Of a stretch of DNA of 64,000 nt, positions 15,999 through 24,295 are shown one piece after another. The first letter of the stretch is position 1. Every line of letters begins with the position of its first letter. Made by a program: the position numbers and the translations under genes. Below the pieces are notes generated by a model. That model worked only from the letters and a program-made list of their open reading frames with translations, ran no database searches and was not told the DNA's origin. Source of the stretch: Streptomyces griseocarneus (lineage in GTDB: Bacteria > Actinomycetota > Actinomycetes > Streptomycetales > Streptomycetaceae); the NCBI RefSeq assembly GCF_014655595.1, contig NZ_BNBL01000004.1:477680-541679 (forward strand), read 5' to 3'.

Positions 15999-16334
15999 AT
16001 GGGCTGGGTAACCGACTGGAGTGCGCAGGCCGCCTGCCGCACGACCGATCCGGACGAACTTTTCGTTCAGGGCGCAGCACAGAACAGGGCCAAAGCGGTC
16101 TGCACCGGCTGCCCGGTGCGCACCGAGTGCCTCGCGGACGCGCTCGACAACCGCGTCGAGTTCGGAGTGTGGGGCGGCATGACCGAGCGCGAGCGCAGGG
16201 CGCTCCTGCGGCGCAGGCCGACGGTCACGTCCTGGCGCAGGCTCCTGGAGACCGCGCGGACGGAGTACGAGCGCGGTGCGGGCATCCTGCCGCTCGGCGA
16301 GCCGGAGTACGACGAGTACGCGGCGGTGGGCTAG
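15999..16334 (+). CDS. wblA: WhiB-family regulator WblA
   Basis: A 111-residue WhiB-like [4Fe-4S] protein. The four cluster ligands are Cys13, Cys35, Cys38 and Cys44, followed by the GVWGGMTERERRAL turn and basic helix used for sigma factor and DNA contacts. Its length, the MGWVTDWSAQAACRTTDPDE start and the ILPLGEPEYDEYAAVG end match WblA, a pleiotropic regulator that lowers antibiotic production and promotes aerial development in Streptomyces. ATG at 15999 with GGAGAGGAC upstream is preferred over an in-frame ATG at 15942. Its neighbours (PBP gene on one side, ArsA-like pair on the other) also fit the wblA locus. Confidence 0.93.
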   Translation: MGWVTDWSAQAACRTTDPDELFVQGAAQNRAKAVCTGCPVRTECLADALDNRVEFGVWGGMTERERRALLRRRPTVTSWRRLLETARTEYERGAGILPLGEPEYDEYAAVG

Positions 16335-16536
16335 CCGCGGGCCCTCGGGCCCGCTGAAGGCCGTCGGCGCGGCGTGCGGACGCCGCTCGCCGTAGATGCT
16401 GCTCGCCATGGACGCCGCTACGCCGTGGATGCCGCTCGTCGTGGACGCACCGGCCGGTGACCGGCGCGTCGTCAGTTCCCCTGCCGTGCCCCGGCGTCGT
16501 CGGGTCCTCGGCCGTTGTCGGGGCCTCCGTCGTGGG

Positions 16537-17952
16537 TCATGCCGACGGAGACATCCTCGGCTCCGGTGTCGTCGCGCCGACCTCTTCCTCGCGGCCGTCC
16601 GTTTCTTCGGCGCGGCCGCCCGTCCGTACGGCGAGACGGTCACCGATCGCCCGCAGCCCGGCCAGGTCGTGCACATCGCTGGGCAGTGCGGCCACTTCCG
16701 CCACCGGAACCTCGGGGTGCAGGGCGGTGAAGCGGTCACGCGTGCGCTGCTCGCGCGCGAGCACACGCATGCGCTCGGCGTGCAGCCGCAGCAGCCCGGC
16801 GGCGAGCCGTGCGGAGGTTTCCACTGATTCCGCTGTGACGTCCGAGGTCGTCGCTCCTGAGGACGCGGGCTGGGGGAAGCCGCTCTCGGGAGAGGACGTG
16901 TCCGTGGGAGTGACGATGCCAGGGTCGTCAGCGGTACGTGAGCCAGCCTGCCCGCTGCCACGATCCACAATGCCGGAGCCGTCAAGATTTTCTGTGTATT
17001 CGGAGGTTCCGCTGGTCAGTGCCTCGGCGGCGGCCAGCGCCCGCTCCGCCGTGAGCCGGTCCGCCCCGCTGCCGTGCACCCGGTTCAGCACCAGCCCGGC
17101 CAGGGGCATCCGCTCCGCGGCCAGCCGCTCCACGAAGTAGGCGGCCTCCCGCAGGGCGTCCCGCTCGGGCGCGGCGACGACCAGGAAGGCCGTACCCGGC
17201 GCCTGCAGCAGGCGGTAGGTGGCGTCGGCGCGGGTACGGAAGCCGCCGAACATGGTGTCCATCGCGGCGACGAAGGTCTGTACGTCGCGCAGCAGCTGGG
17301 CCCCCATCAGTTTGTTGAGCGGCCCGCTCATCACGGACATGCCGACGCCCAGGAACTTCATCCCGGCCCGTCCGCCGATCTTCGCCGGTGCCATCAGCAC
17401 CTTGATGAACTTTCCGTCCAGGAAGGAGCCCAGGCGATTGGGGGCGTCCAGGAAGTCCAGCGCGGAGCGGCTCGGCGGGGTGTCCACGACGATCAGGTCC
17501 CACTCGTCGCGGGCGCGGAGCTGGCCGAGCTTCTCCATGGCCATGTACTCCTGCGTGCCGGCGAAGCCGGCCGACAGGGACTGGTAGAAGGGGTTCTCCA
17601 GGATCGCCCGGGCGCGCTCCTTGTCGGCGTGCGCCTCGACGATCTCGTCGAACGTCCGCTTCATGTCGAGCATCATGGCGTGCAGCTCGCCACCGGCGGA
17701 GCCGTCGATGCCGGGCACCCGGCGCGGGACGTTGTCGAGCTCGTCGATGCCCATGGACTGCGCGAGGCGGCGCGCCGGGTCGATGGTCAGGACGACGACC
17801 TTCCGGCCGCGCTCCGCCGCCCGTACGCCCAGGGCCGCCGCGGTCGTGGTCTTGCCGACGCCGCCGGAGCCGCAGCACACCACGATGCGGGTCCGGGGGT
17901 TGTCGAGGATCGGGTCCATGTCGAGCGGTTCCACAGCCGGATCGAGGGTCAC
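16537..17952 (-). CDS. ArsA-like ATPase, second of a coupled pair
   Basis: A 471-residue ArsA/GET3-type P-loop ATPase. The deviant Walker A is CCGSGGVGKTT near residue 20, the switch motif DPARRLAQSMG follows, and DLIVVDTPPSRSALDFLD provides switch II. The C-terminal region after about 300 is an acidic, Ser/Thr-rich linker followed by a helical tail. Its GTG start overlaps the stop of the upstream ArsA-like gene (GTGA), so the two subunits are made together and may form a heterodimer. No arsenic genes are nearby. In actinobacteria such pairs have no proven substrate. Confidence 0.88.
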   Translation of the reverse strand: MTLDPAVEPLDMDPILDNPRTRIVVCCGSGGVGKTTTAAALGVRAAERGRKVVVLTIDPARRLAQSMGIDELDNVPRRVPGIDGSAGGELHAMMLDMKRTFDEIVEAHADKERARAILENPFYQSLSAGFAGTQEYMAMEKLGQLRARDEWDLIVVDTPPSRSALDFLDAPNRLGSFLDGKFIKVLMAPAKIGGRAGMKFLGVGMSVMSGPLNKLMGAQLLRDVQTFVAAMDTMFGGFRTRADATYRLLQAPGTAFLVVAAPERDALREAAYFVERLAAERMPLAGLVLNRVHGSGADRLTAERALAAAEALTSGTSEYTENLDGSGIVDRGSGQAGSRTADDPGIVTPTDTSSPESGFPQPASSGATTSDVTAESVETSARLAAGLLRLHAERMRVLAREQRTRDRFTALHPEVPVAEVAALPSDVHDLAGLRAIGDRLAVRTGGRAEETDGREEEVGATTPEPRMSPSA

Positions 17953-18962
17953 GCGGACACTCCTTGCTCTGATCGCTCGGAGAACTGCTTCCGCAGTTCG
18001 CGGGCCATGCGGTAGAGCCCCGCGAGGTCCACGCCGTCGCCGAGCAGCCGCAGTTCGTAGGTGGGCAGGCCGAAGCGGGCCACCTCGGCGCGCTCCTGGT
18101 GCTCGAGCGCGAGCCGCTCGGTGTGCTCGCGGGCCTGCTCCAGCAGGGGGTCGACGAGCTGCTCCGCGAGACCTGTGCGCCGTGCGCCGCCCGGGGTGGT
18201 GCGCTCCAGGGCGTGTGCCAGGGCGTGCACGACGTCCGTGCGCCGGCCGTTCGCGGCGGCTTCGACGGCCGCCTCGTCGAGTATCTCGGGCCGCACCATG
18301 TTGATGACGACCCCGCCGACGGGAAGCCCGGCGGCACGCAGCTCGGCGATGCCGTCCGCCGTCTCCTGGACCGGCATCTCCTCCAGCAGCGTCACGAAGT
18401 GCACGGCCGTCTCCGGCGACTTGAGCACCCGCATGACCGCCTGCGCCTGATTGTGGATCGGCCCGATCCGGGCCAGCCCGGCGACCTCGTCGTTGACGTT
18501 GAGGAAGCGGGTGAGGCGTCCGGTGGGGGGTGCGTCCATGACGACGTAGTCGTAGGTGAAGCGTCCCGTGCGGTCCTTCCTGCGCACCGCCTCGCACGCC
18601 TTGCCGGTCAGCAGGACGTCCCGCAGACCGGGCGCGATGGTGGTCGCGAAGTCGATGGCGCCCAGCTTCTTCAGCGCCCGCCCGGCGCTGCCGAGCTTGT
18701 AGAACATGTGGAGGTAGTCCAGGAGCGCCCGTTCGGCGTCGATGGCGAGCGCGTACACCTCGCCGCCTCCCGGAGCGACGGCGATCTTCCGTTCCTCGTA
18801 GGGCAGCGCCTCGGTCTCGAAGAGCTGCGCGATGCCCTGCCGGCCTTCGACCTCGACCAGCAGGGCGCGCTTGCCCTCGGCGGCGAGGGCAAGCGCGAGG
18901 GCCGCGGCGACCGTGGTCTTGCCGGTACCGCCCTTGCCGCTGACGACATGGAGCCTGCTCAT
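17949..18962 (-). CDS. ArsA-like ATPase, first of a coupled pair
   Basis: A 337-residue ArsA-type ATPase with GKGGTGKTT at the N terminus (Lys15), the VEGRQGIAQLF switch region and DYVVMDAPPTGRL. It lacks the duplicated second half of bacterial ArsA, so it needs a partner, most simply the downstream ATPase with which it shares a 4-base overlap. It is divergent from the DUF4177 gene. The pair is a constant neighbour of wblA in Streptomyces, from memory. A role in membrane-protein targeting or in a signalling switch is possible, but not shown by the sequence. Confidence 0.88.
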   Translation of the reverse strand: MSRLHVVSGKGGTGKTTVAAALALALAAEGKRALLVEVEGRQGIAQLFETEALPYEERKIAVAPGGGEVYALAIDAERALLDYLHMFYKLGSAGRALKKLGAIDFATTIAPGLRDVLLTGKACEAVRRKDRTGRFTYDYVVMDAPPTGRLTRFLNVNDEVAGLARIGPIHNQAQAVMRVLKSPETAVHFVTLLEEMPVQETADGIAELRAAGLPVGGVVINMVRPEILDEAAVEAAANGRRTDVVHALAHALERTTPGGARRTGLAEQLVDPLLEQAREHTERLALEHQERAEVARFGLPTYELRLLGDGVDLAGLYRMARELRKQFSERSEQGVSA

Positions 18963-19033
18963 GATTTGGAGCCTAACCAGTCGCCGTGCGGGCTACGCAC
19001 GAGGCTGTCGGTGGGAGGCATTACAGTCAGGCC

Positions 19034-19192
19034 ATGACCAAGTGGGAATACGCGACCGTGCCGCTTCTGGTGCACGCGACCAAGCAGATTCTGGACACCT
19101 GGGGCGAGGACGGCTGGGAGCTCGTCCAGGTCGTCCCGGGGCCGAACAACCCCGAGCAGCTGGTGGCCTACCTCAAGCGGGAAAAGCCGTGA
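19034..19192 (+). CDS. Small DUF4177-like protein
   Basis: A 52-residue protein opening MTKWEYATVPLLVH and with GEDGWELVQVVPGP, the signature of DUF4177 (WEY...GWELV) mini-proteins, which form a small beta-alpha fold. ATG at 19034 is used. Its stop overlaps the GTG of the RidA gene, so the two are co-translated. The function of DUF4177 proteins is unknown. The short size is normal for the family. Confidence 0.8.
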   Translation: MTKWEYATVPLLVHATKQILDTWGEDGWELVQVVPGPNNPEQLVAYLKREKP

Positions 19193-19653
19193 GTGCCGTC
19201 GAGGACAAGCTCGCCGAGCTCGGTCTGAGCCTGCCGGACGTCGTGCCGCCGCTGGCCGCGTACCAGCCGGCCGTGCGGACCGGCGCGTACGTCTACACCG
19301 CGGGCCAGCTCCCGATGGTGCAGGGTTCCATCTCGGAGACCGGCAAGGTCGGCGCCGAGGTCAGCCCGGAGACGGCCAAGGAGCTGGCCGGGATCTGCGC
19401 GCTCAACGCCCTGGCCGCCGTGAAGTCCGTCATCGGTGACCTGGACCGGATCGTGCGGGTCGTCAAGGTCGTGGGCTTCGTGGCCTCCGCCCCCGACTTC
19501 ACCGGCCAGCCGGGCGTCCTCAACGGCGCCAGCGAGCTGCTCGGCGAGGTGCTGGGCGAGAAGGGCGTGCACGCCCGCTCGGCCGTGGGCGTGACGGTGC
19601 TGCCGCTGGACGCGCCGGTCGAGGTCGAGATCGTGGTGGAAGTACGGGACTGA
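19189..19653 (+). CDS. RidA (YjgF/YER057c) family protein
   Basis: A 154-residue RidA-family protein. The sequence YVYTAGQLPMVQGSI, the NALAAVKSVIGDLDRIVRVVKV helix-strand and the terminal RSAVGVTVLPLDAPVEVE follow the trimeric RidA fold, in which the conserved Arg near the end binds the carboxylate of reactive enamine or imine intermediates. RidA proteins hydrolyse such intermediates produced by PLP enzymes. GTG at 19189 overlaps the DUF4177 stop. A strong hairpin at 19665-19703 ends this pair of genes. Confidence 0.9.
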   Translation: MSAVEDKLAELGLSLPDVVPPLAAYQPAVRTGAYVYTAGQLPMVQGSISETGKVGAEVSPETAKELAGICALNALAAVKSVIGDLDRIVRVVKVVGFVASAPDFTGQPGVLNGASELLGEVLGEKGVHARSAVGVTVLPLDAPVEVEIVVEVRD

Positions 19654-19664
19654 CCGTCCCGCGC

Positions 19665-19703
19665 CCCCGGGCCGCCCGGACGTCGTCCGGAGGCGGCCCG
19701 GGG
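19665..19703 (+). terminator. Terminator hairpin after the RidA gene
   Basis: A 12-bp stem of CCCCGGGCCGCC with GGCGGCCCGGGG (19665-19676 with 19692-19703); the loop contains a further CCGGAC/GTCCGG pairing. No T tract follows, which is usual in Streptomyces. Confidence 0.7.
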
Positions 19704-19771
19704 CGGCCACGGCCGCGGCGGCCCGGCCTGGTCCCCTCGAACATCCGCGCGTGAGCGCATAGCATCCGGCC

Positions 19772-20707
19772 ATGTCGACTGCGAACGGCCAGTGGTACCC
19801 GCCGGAGTGGCCGGACCGGATCAGAGCGCTCGCCCGCGGCGAGCTCCGGCCCGTGGCGCCCCGCCGCGCCGCCACCGTCCTTCTGCTGCGCACCGCCCGC
19901 GACGGCCTCGCCGTCCACATGCTGCGCAGGCGCGCCTCCATGGCTTTCGGTGGGGGCGCGTACGCGTATCCGGGCGGTTCGGTGGACCCGCGCGACGAAC
20001 GCGACGTTCCCTGGGCGGGCCCACCGCGTACGGAGTGGGCCGGGCGGCTGGGCACCGACGCCGCGACCGCCCAGGCCATCGTCTGCGCGGCCGTCCGCGA
20101 GACCTTCGAGGAGGCGGGCGTCCTGCTGGCCGGGCCGGCCCCGGACACGGTCGTCGCCGACACCACGGGCGAGGAGTGGGAGGCCGACCGGGCCGCGCTG
20201 GTCAGCCGCGAGCTCTCGTTCGCCGACTTCCTCGACCGCCGCGGACTGCTGCTGCGCAGCGACCTGCTGGGCGCCTGGGCCCGCTGGATCACGCCCGAGT
20301 TCGAGCCGCGCCGCTACGACACCTGGTTCTTCGTGGCCGCCCTCCCCGAGGGCCAGCGCACCCGCAACGCCTCCACGGAGGCCGACCGCACGGTGTGGAC
20401 CGCACCCGCCGAGGCGGCCGCGGGGTACGACCGCGGCGAGCTGCTGATGATGCCGCCGACCATCTCCACGCTGCGCTCCCTCGTCCCGTACGCCGCCGTC
20501 GGCGAGGTCCTGGCCGCTTCGGGTGAGCGGGATCTCACGCCCGTCCTCGCACAGGCCCGGCTCGACGGGGAAGAGATCGTGCTGAGCTGGCCGGGGCACG
20601 AGGAGTTCACCAAGCACATCGCCTCGCGGGCGCCGGAAGCGGCAGTGGACGACGCAGAAGCAGCAGGAGAAGCAAACTCCTCAGGACCCGCGGGAGCCGA
20701 CGCATGA
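19772..20707 (+). CDS. NUDIX hydrolase
   Basis: A 311-residue protein with a NUDIX fold. FGGGAYAYPGGSVDP begins the box, and the metal-binding helix CAAVRETFEEAGVLLAG completes it after an insertion of about 40 residues. This split arrangement is typical of long RNA18-type (NUDT19-like) members that act on CoA derivatives. The C-terminal region after 270 is acidic and probably flexible. ATG at 19772 is used. Its stop overlaps the ATG of the MBL-fold gene, so both belong to one operon. The substrate cannot be read from the sequence. Confidence 0.88.
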   Translation: MSTANGQWYPPEWPDRIRALARGELRPVAPRRAATVLLLRTARDGLAVHMLRRRASMAFGGGAYAYPGGSVDPRDERDVPWAGPPRTEWAGRLGTDAATAQAIVCAAVRETFEEAGVLLAGPAPDTVVADTTGEEWEADRAALVSRELSFADFLDRRGLLLRSDLLGAWARWITPEFEPRRYDTWFFVAALPEGQRTRNASTEADRTVWTAPAEAAAGYDRGELLMMPPTISTLRSLVPYAAVGEVLAASGERDLTPVLAQARLDGEEIVLSWPGHEEFTKHIASRAPEAAVDDAEAAGEANSSGPAGADA

Positions 20708-21534
20708 CGAACACCACCGACCTGCCCGGACAGCCGCGCCCGGGCGCCCCCGGCGGACCGGCGACCGCCCGCGCCACCTGCGTGCTCGCCCCCAACCCGT
20801 CCGCCATGTCGCTCGACGGCACCAACACCTGGATCCTCGCCGAACCCGGCTCGGACCTCGCGGTCGTCGTCGACCCCGGACCGCTGGACGAGGCCCACCT
20901 GGCCAACGTCGTCGCCACGGCCGAGGCGGCGGGCAAGCGCGTCGCCCTGACGCTCCTCACCCACGGCCACCCCGACCACTCCGACGGCGCCGCCCGCTTC
21001 GCCGAGCTGACGGGTACGCGCGTGCGCGCGCTGGACCCCGCGCTGCGGCTGGGCGGCGAGGGGCTCGGCGTCGGCGACGTGGTGACCACCGGCGGCCTGG
21101 AGCTGCACGTCATCTCCACGCCCGGCCACACCGCCGACTCCCTGTGCTTCCACCTTCCGGCCGACGGCGCGGTCCTCACCGGGGACACGGTGCTCGGGCG
21201 CGGCACGACGGTCGTCGCCCACCCCGACGGCCGGCTCGGCGACTACCTCGACTCGCTGCGCCGGCTGCGCGCGCTCGCGGTCGACGAGGGCGTGGAGGTG
21301 CTGCTGCCGGGCCACGGTCCGGTGCTGGACGACGCCAAGGGCGTCATCGAGTACTACCTCGCCCACCGCGCCAAGCGGCTGGCCCAGGTCGAGACGGCCG
21401 TCGAGAACGGCCACCGCACGGCGGAGGACGTCGTGGCGGCCGTCTACGCGGACGTCGACCGGTCGCTGTGGCCGGCCGCGGAGCTGTCGGTGCGGGCCCA
21501 GCTGGACTACCTGGACGAGCACGGCCTGATCTGA
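20704..21534 (+). CDS. MBL-fold metallo-hydrolase
   Basis: A 276-residue metallo-beta-lactamase-fold hydrolase with LLTHGHPDHSDG (His87, His89, Asp91 and His92), HVISTPGHTADSLCFHL, the GDTVLGRGTTVV metal-bridging Asp, and a C-terminal PGHGP His, as in LACTB2/glyoxalase II-like enzymes. The tail carries a winged-helix-like segment. ATG overlaps the NUDIX stop. The two hydrolases may act on related acyl or phosphoanhydride metabolites, but no substrate is shown. The gene is convergent with crp across the hairpin at 21597-21642. Confidence 0.9.
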   Translation: MTNTTDLPGQPRPGAPGGPATARATCVLAPNPSAMSLDGTNTWILAEPGSDLAVVVDPGPLDEAHLANVVATAEAAGKRVALTLLTHGHPDHSDGAARFAELTGTRVRALDPALRLGGEGLGVGDVVTTGGLELHVISTPGHTADSLCFHLPADGAVLTGDTVLGRGTTVVAHPDGRLGDYLDSLRRLRALAVDEGVEVLLPGHGPVLDDAKGVIEYYLAHRAKRLAQVETAVENGHRTAEDVVAAVYADVDRSLWPAAELSVRAQLDYLDEHGLI

Positions 21535-21596
21535 GCGGTCCGGGCCGGGGCCGGTGCCGGGTCACGTTGTCCGGTTTCCGGCCCCGAGCGGGAACG

Positions 21597-21642
21597 GCGA
21601 AGGGCCCCGCCGCGCGCTGTGGCGCGTGGCGGGGCCCTTCGC
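21597..21642. terminator. Convergent terminator between the MBL gene and crp
   Basis: A 15-bp perfect stem, GCGAAGGGCCCCGCC (21597-21611) with GGCGGGGCCCTTCGC (21628-21642), and a 16-base loop that is itself partly self-complementary. It serves both convergent genes. Confidence 0.85.
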
Positions 21643-21648
21643 GTGGCG

Positions 21649-22323
21649 TCAGCGGGAGCGCTTCGCGAGGCGCTCCACGTCGAGGAGGATCACGGCGCGG
21701 GCCTCCAGACGCAGCCAGCCGCGGCCGGCGAAGTCGGCGAGCGCCTTGTTGACCGTCTCCCGGGAGGCGCCGACGAGCTGGGCGAGCTCCTCCTGGGTGA
21801 GGTCGTGCACCACGTGGATGCCCTCTTCGGACTGGACGCCGAAGCGGCGCGACAGGTCCAGCAGGGCCTTGGCGACACGGCCGGGCACGTCGGAGAAGAC
21901 GAGGTCCGACATCGAGTCGTTGGTGCGGCGCAGCCGGCGGGCGACGGCGCGCAGCAGGGCGGTGGCCACCTCGGGGCGGGCGTTGAGCCAGGGCTGGAGG
22001 TCGCCGTGGCCCAGGCCGAGCAGCTTGACCTCGGTGAGCGCGGTGGCGGTGGCGGTGCGCGGCCCCGGGTCGAACAGGGACAGCTCGCCGATGAGCTCGC
22101 CGGGGCCGAGGACCGCCAGCATGTTCTCGCGGCCGTCGGGGGAGGTGCGGTGAAGCTTCACCTTGCCCTCGGTCACCACGTAGAGGCGGTCGCCCGGGTC
22201 GCCTTCGTGGAACAGGGCGTCGCCCCTCGCGAGGGTGACCTCGCCCATGGAGGCGCGCAGCTCAGCGGCCTGCTCGTCATCGAGCGCCGCGAAAAGCGGG
22301 GCGCGCCGCAGAACGTCGTCCAC
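21649..22323 (-). CDS. crp: Crp cyclic-AMP receptor protein
   Basis: A 224-residue Crp/Fnr-family regulator that in Streptomyces controls germination, growth and antibiotic production. The N-terminal cyclic-nucleotide domain shows GELIGELSLFDPGPRTATATA, and the C-terminal winged helix shows LTQEELAQLVGASRETVNKAL, the DNA-recognition helix. GTG at 22323 is chosen because AAGGAG lies 7 bases upstream and because this gives the VDDVLRRAPLF start recalled for S. coelicolor Crp; an in-frame ATG at 22344 is less likely. It is divergent from nth. Confidence 0.94.
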   Translation of the reverse strand: MDDVLRRAPLFAALDDEQAAELRASMGEVTLARGDALFHEGDPGDRLYVVTEGKVKLHRTSPDGRENMLAVLGPGELIGELSLFDPGPRTATATALTEVKLLGLGHGDLQPWLNARPEVATALLRAVARRLRRTNDSMSDLVFSDVPGRVAKALLDLSRRFGVQSEEGIHVVHDLTQEELAQLVGASRETVNKALADFAGRGWLRLEARAVILLDVERLAKRSR

Positions 22324-22504
22324 GAGTTCTCTCCTTGTCGACATGCACAGAGGACCGTGGTCCCCATGATGCCCGTCGGTAAAACTGTGTGATCAAACAC
22401 AAGTGTGGCGCATCGTCGCCCGGAGCCCTACGGCAGGGGTCCGATTGGGCTGTGGTTTTCCTGCGGTCGGGGCGGATGTCAGTGCTGGGCTTTAGTCTGG
22501 CCGG

Positions 22505-23401
22505 GTGTCCAATACGCCGGTGAGAGCAGAGGGCAAGGGGGCCGGGAGGGTGACGTCGACCGGTAATTCCGCTGTGGGCGAACGCGCTGAGATGAAGAGC
22601 GTAAAAGCGGCAAATAGGAAAAAATCTCCAGCGAAGCCCGAGTCGCGGACGGCGCTCGTCCGTCGCGCCCGCCGGATCAACCGCGAGCTCGCCGAGGTCT
22701 ATCCGTACGCACATCCCGAGCTGGACTTCGACAGTCCGTTCCAGCTCCTCGTCGCCACGGTCCTCTCCGCCCAGACCACCGACCTGAGGGTCAACCAGAC
22801 CACCCCCGCCCTCTTCGCCGCCTACCCCACCCCCGAGGACATGGCGGCCGCCGACCCGGAGAAGCTGGAGCAGCTGATCCGGCCGACCGGCTTCTTCCGC
22901 GCCAAGGCGAAGTCCCTGATCGGCCTCTCCGCCGCCCTCCGGGACCGTTTCGGCGGTGAGGTGCCCGGCCGCCTGGCGGACCTGGTCACCCTCCCCGGAG
23001 TCGGCCGCAAGACCGCCAACGTCGTGCTGGGCAACGCGTTCGGCGTGCCGGGCATAACGGTCGACACGCACTTCGGCCGGCTGGTCCGGCGCTGGAAGTG
23101 GACCGAGGCGCAGGACGCGGAGAAGGTCGAGGCGGAGATCTGCGCGCTCTTCCCGAAGAGCGAGTGGACGATGCTCTCGCACCGCGTGATCTTCCACGGC
23201 CGGCGCGTCTGCCACTCCCGCCGGCCCGCCTGCGGTGCCTGCCCGATCGCCCCGCTCTGCCCGTCCTACGGCGAGGGCGAGACCGACCCGGAGAAGGCGA
23301 AGAAGCTCCTCAAGTACGAGATGGGCGGTCAGCGGGGACAGCGGCTCAAGCCCCCGCCGGACTACCCGGGCCTGCCCGCTCGTCCCCTGGGAGCCGAGTG
23401 A
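22505..23401 (+). CDS. nth: Endonuclease III (DNA glycosylase/AP lyase)
   Basis: A 298-residue base-excision-repair enzyme that removes oxidised pyrimidines. The helix-hairpin-helix [13 protein letters not shown] contains the catalytic lysine (Lys169), and TVDTHFGR gives the catalytic aspartate (Asp187). The iron-sulfur loop has the exact C-x6-C-x2-C-x5-C spacing (Cys236, 243, 246 and 252). An extension of about 55 residues rich in Lys, Ser and Gly precedes the enzyme core, longer than in Escherichia coli Nth but common in Streptomyces. GTG at 22505 is used; a start inside the extension is possible. The stop overlaps the next GTG. Confidence 0.94.
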   Translation: MSNTPVRAEGKGAGRVTSTGNSAVGERAEMKSVKAANRKKSPAKPESRTALVRRARRINRELAEVYPYAHPELDFDSPFQLLVATVLSAQTTDLRVNQTTPALFAAYPTPEDMAAADPEKLEQLIRPTGFFRAKAKSLIGLSAALRDRFGGEVPGRLADLVTLPGVGRKTANVVLGNAFGVPGITVDTHFGRLVRRWKWTEAQDAEKVEAEICALFPKSEWTMLSHRVIFHGRRVCHSRRPACGACPIAPLCPSYGEGETDPEKAKKLLKYEMGGQRGQRLKPPPDYPGLPARPLGAE

Positions 23402-24246
23402 GCGAGCGCACCCCGCAGGACCGCATGCCGCAGGACCGCGCGTCGGTAGACCGCGCGTCGGAACACCGCACGCTGCAGGACCGCACGACAGCCGAGGACG
23501 GCGCCGGGAAAGGCCAGGGGACACGGATGACGAGAACGTACGGCGGGGAGGCCGAGAGGGACGAGCGGGCCGGGGAGGTCGTGATCTCCTCGGACGGGCT
23601 GCCCGGGTGGCTCGAGCCGGTCGCGCGGGCCGCGCGGACCATCGAGCCGCAGCAGCTCAGCCGCTTCCTGCCGCCGGAATCGGGCGGCAGGCAGTCCGCC
23701 GTGCTCATCCTCTTCGGCGAGGGCGCCCTCGGCCCCGAGCTGCTGCTCCTCGAGCGGGCCGGCACGCTGCGCTCGCACGCCGGGCAGCCCTCCTTCCCCG
23801 GCGGTGCCCTCGACCCGGAGGACGGCGATCCGGAGGGTGACGGGCCGGTCCGGGCGGCGCTGCGCGAGGCCGAGGAGGAGACCGGGCTCGACCCGTCCGG
23901 CGTCCAGGTCTTCGGCGTGCTGCCCCGCCTCTACATCCCCGTGAGCGGCTTCGTGGTGACCCCCGTGCTCGGCTGGTGGCGCAAGCCCAGCCCGGTCGCG
24001 GCCGTCTCCGCGCAGGAGACGGCCCGGGTGTTCACCGTCCCGGTCGCCGAGCTCACCGACCCGGCGAAGCGGGCGACGACCGTGCACCCCAGCGGCCAGC
24101 GGGGCGCCGCCTTCCAGGTGGGTCCCGCGCTGGTGTGGGGTTTCACCGCCGGGGTGATCGACCGCATCCTGCACTACGCCGGATGGGAGCGGCCGTGGGA
24201 CCGCGAGCGGGAGGTCCCGCTGGACTGGCGCCCCCGACCGGCATGA
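23398..24246 (+). CDS. NUDIX CoA pyrophosphatase-like hydrolase
   Basis: A 282-residue NUDIX protein of the CoA diphosphatase (NudL/NUDT7) type. It has [20 protein letters not shown], then [19 protein letters not shown] as the metal-binding helix. GTG at 23398 overlaps the nth stop. The first 43 residues are a low-complexity run of degenerate QDR/VDR/EHR units that precedes an in-frame ATG at 23527, so the shorter product is also possible. The MarP-like protease gene follows after 50 bases, suggesting a three-gene operon with nth. Confidence 0.86.
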   Translation: MSERTPQDRMPQDRASVDRASEHRTLQDRTTAEDGAGKGQGTRMTRTYGGEAERDERAGEVVISSDGLPGWLEPVARAARTIEPQQLSRFLPPESGGRQSAVLILFGEGALGPELLLLERAGTLRSHAGQPSFPGGALDPEDGDPEGDGPVRAALREAEEETGLDPSGVQVFGVLPRLYIPVSGFVVTPVLGWWRKPSPVAAVSAQETARVFTVPVAELTDPAKRATTVHPSGQRGAAFQVGPALVWGFTAGVIDRILHYAGWERPWDREREVPLDWRPRPA

Positions 24247-24295
24247 GACGGTGGCCCCGCGAGGCCACGACGACTGCAATGCGAGGCATCTTTCG

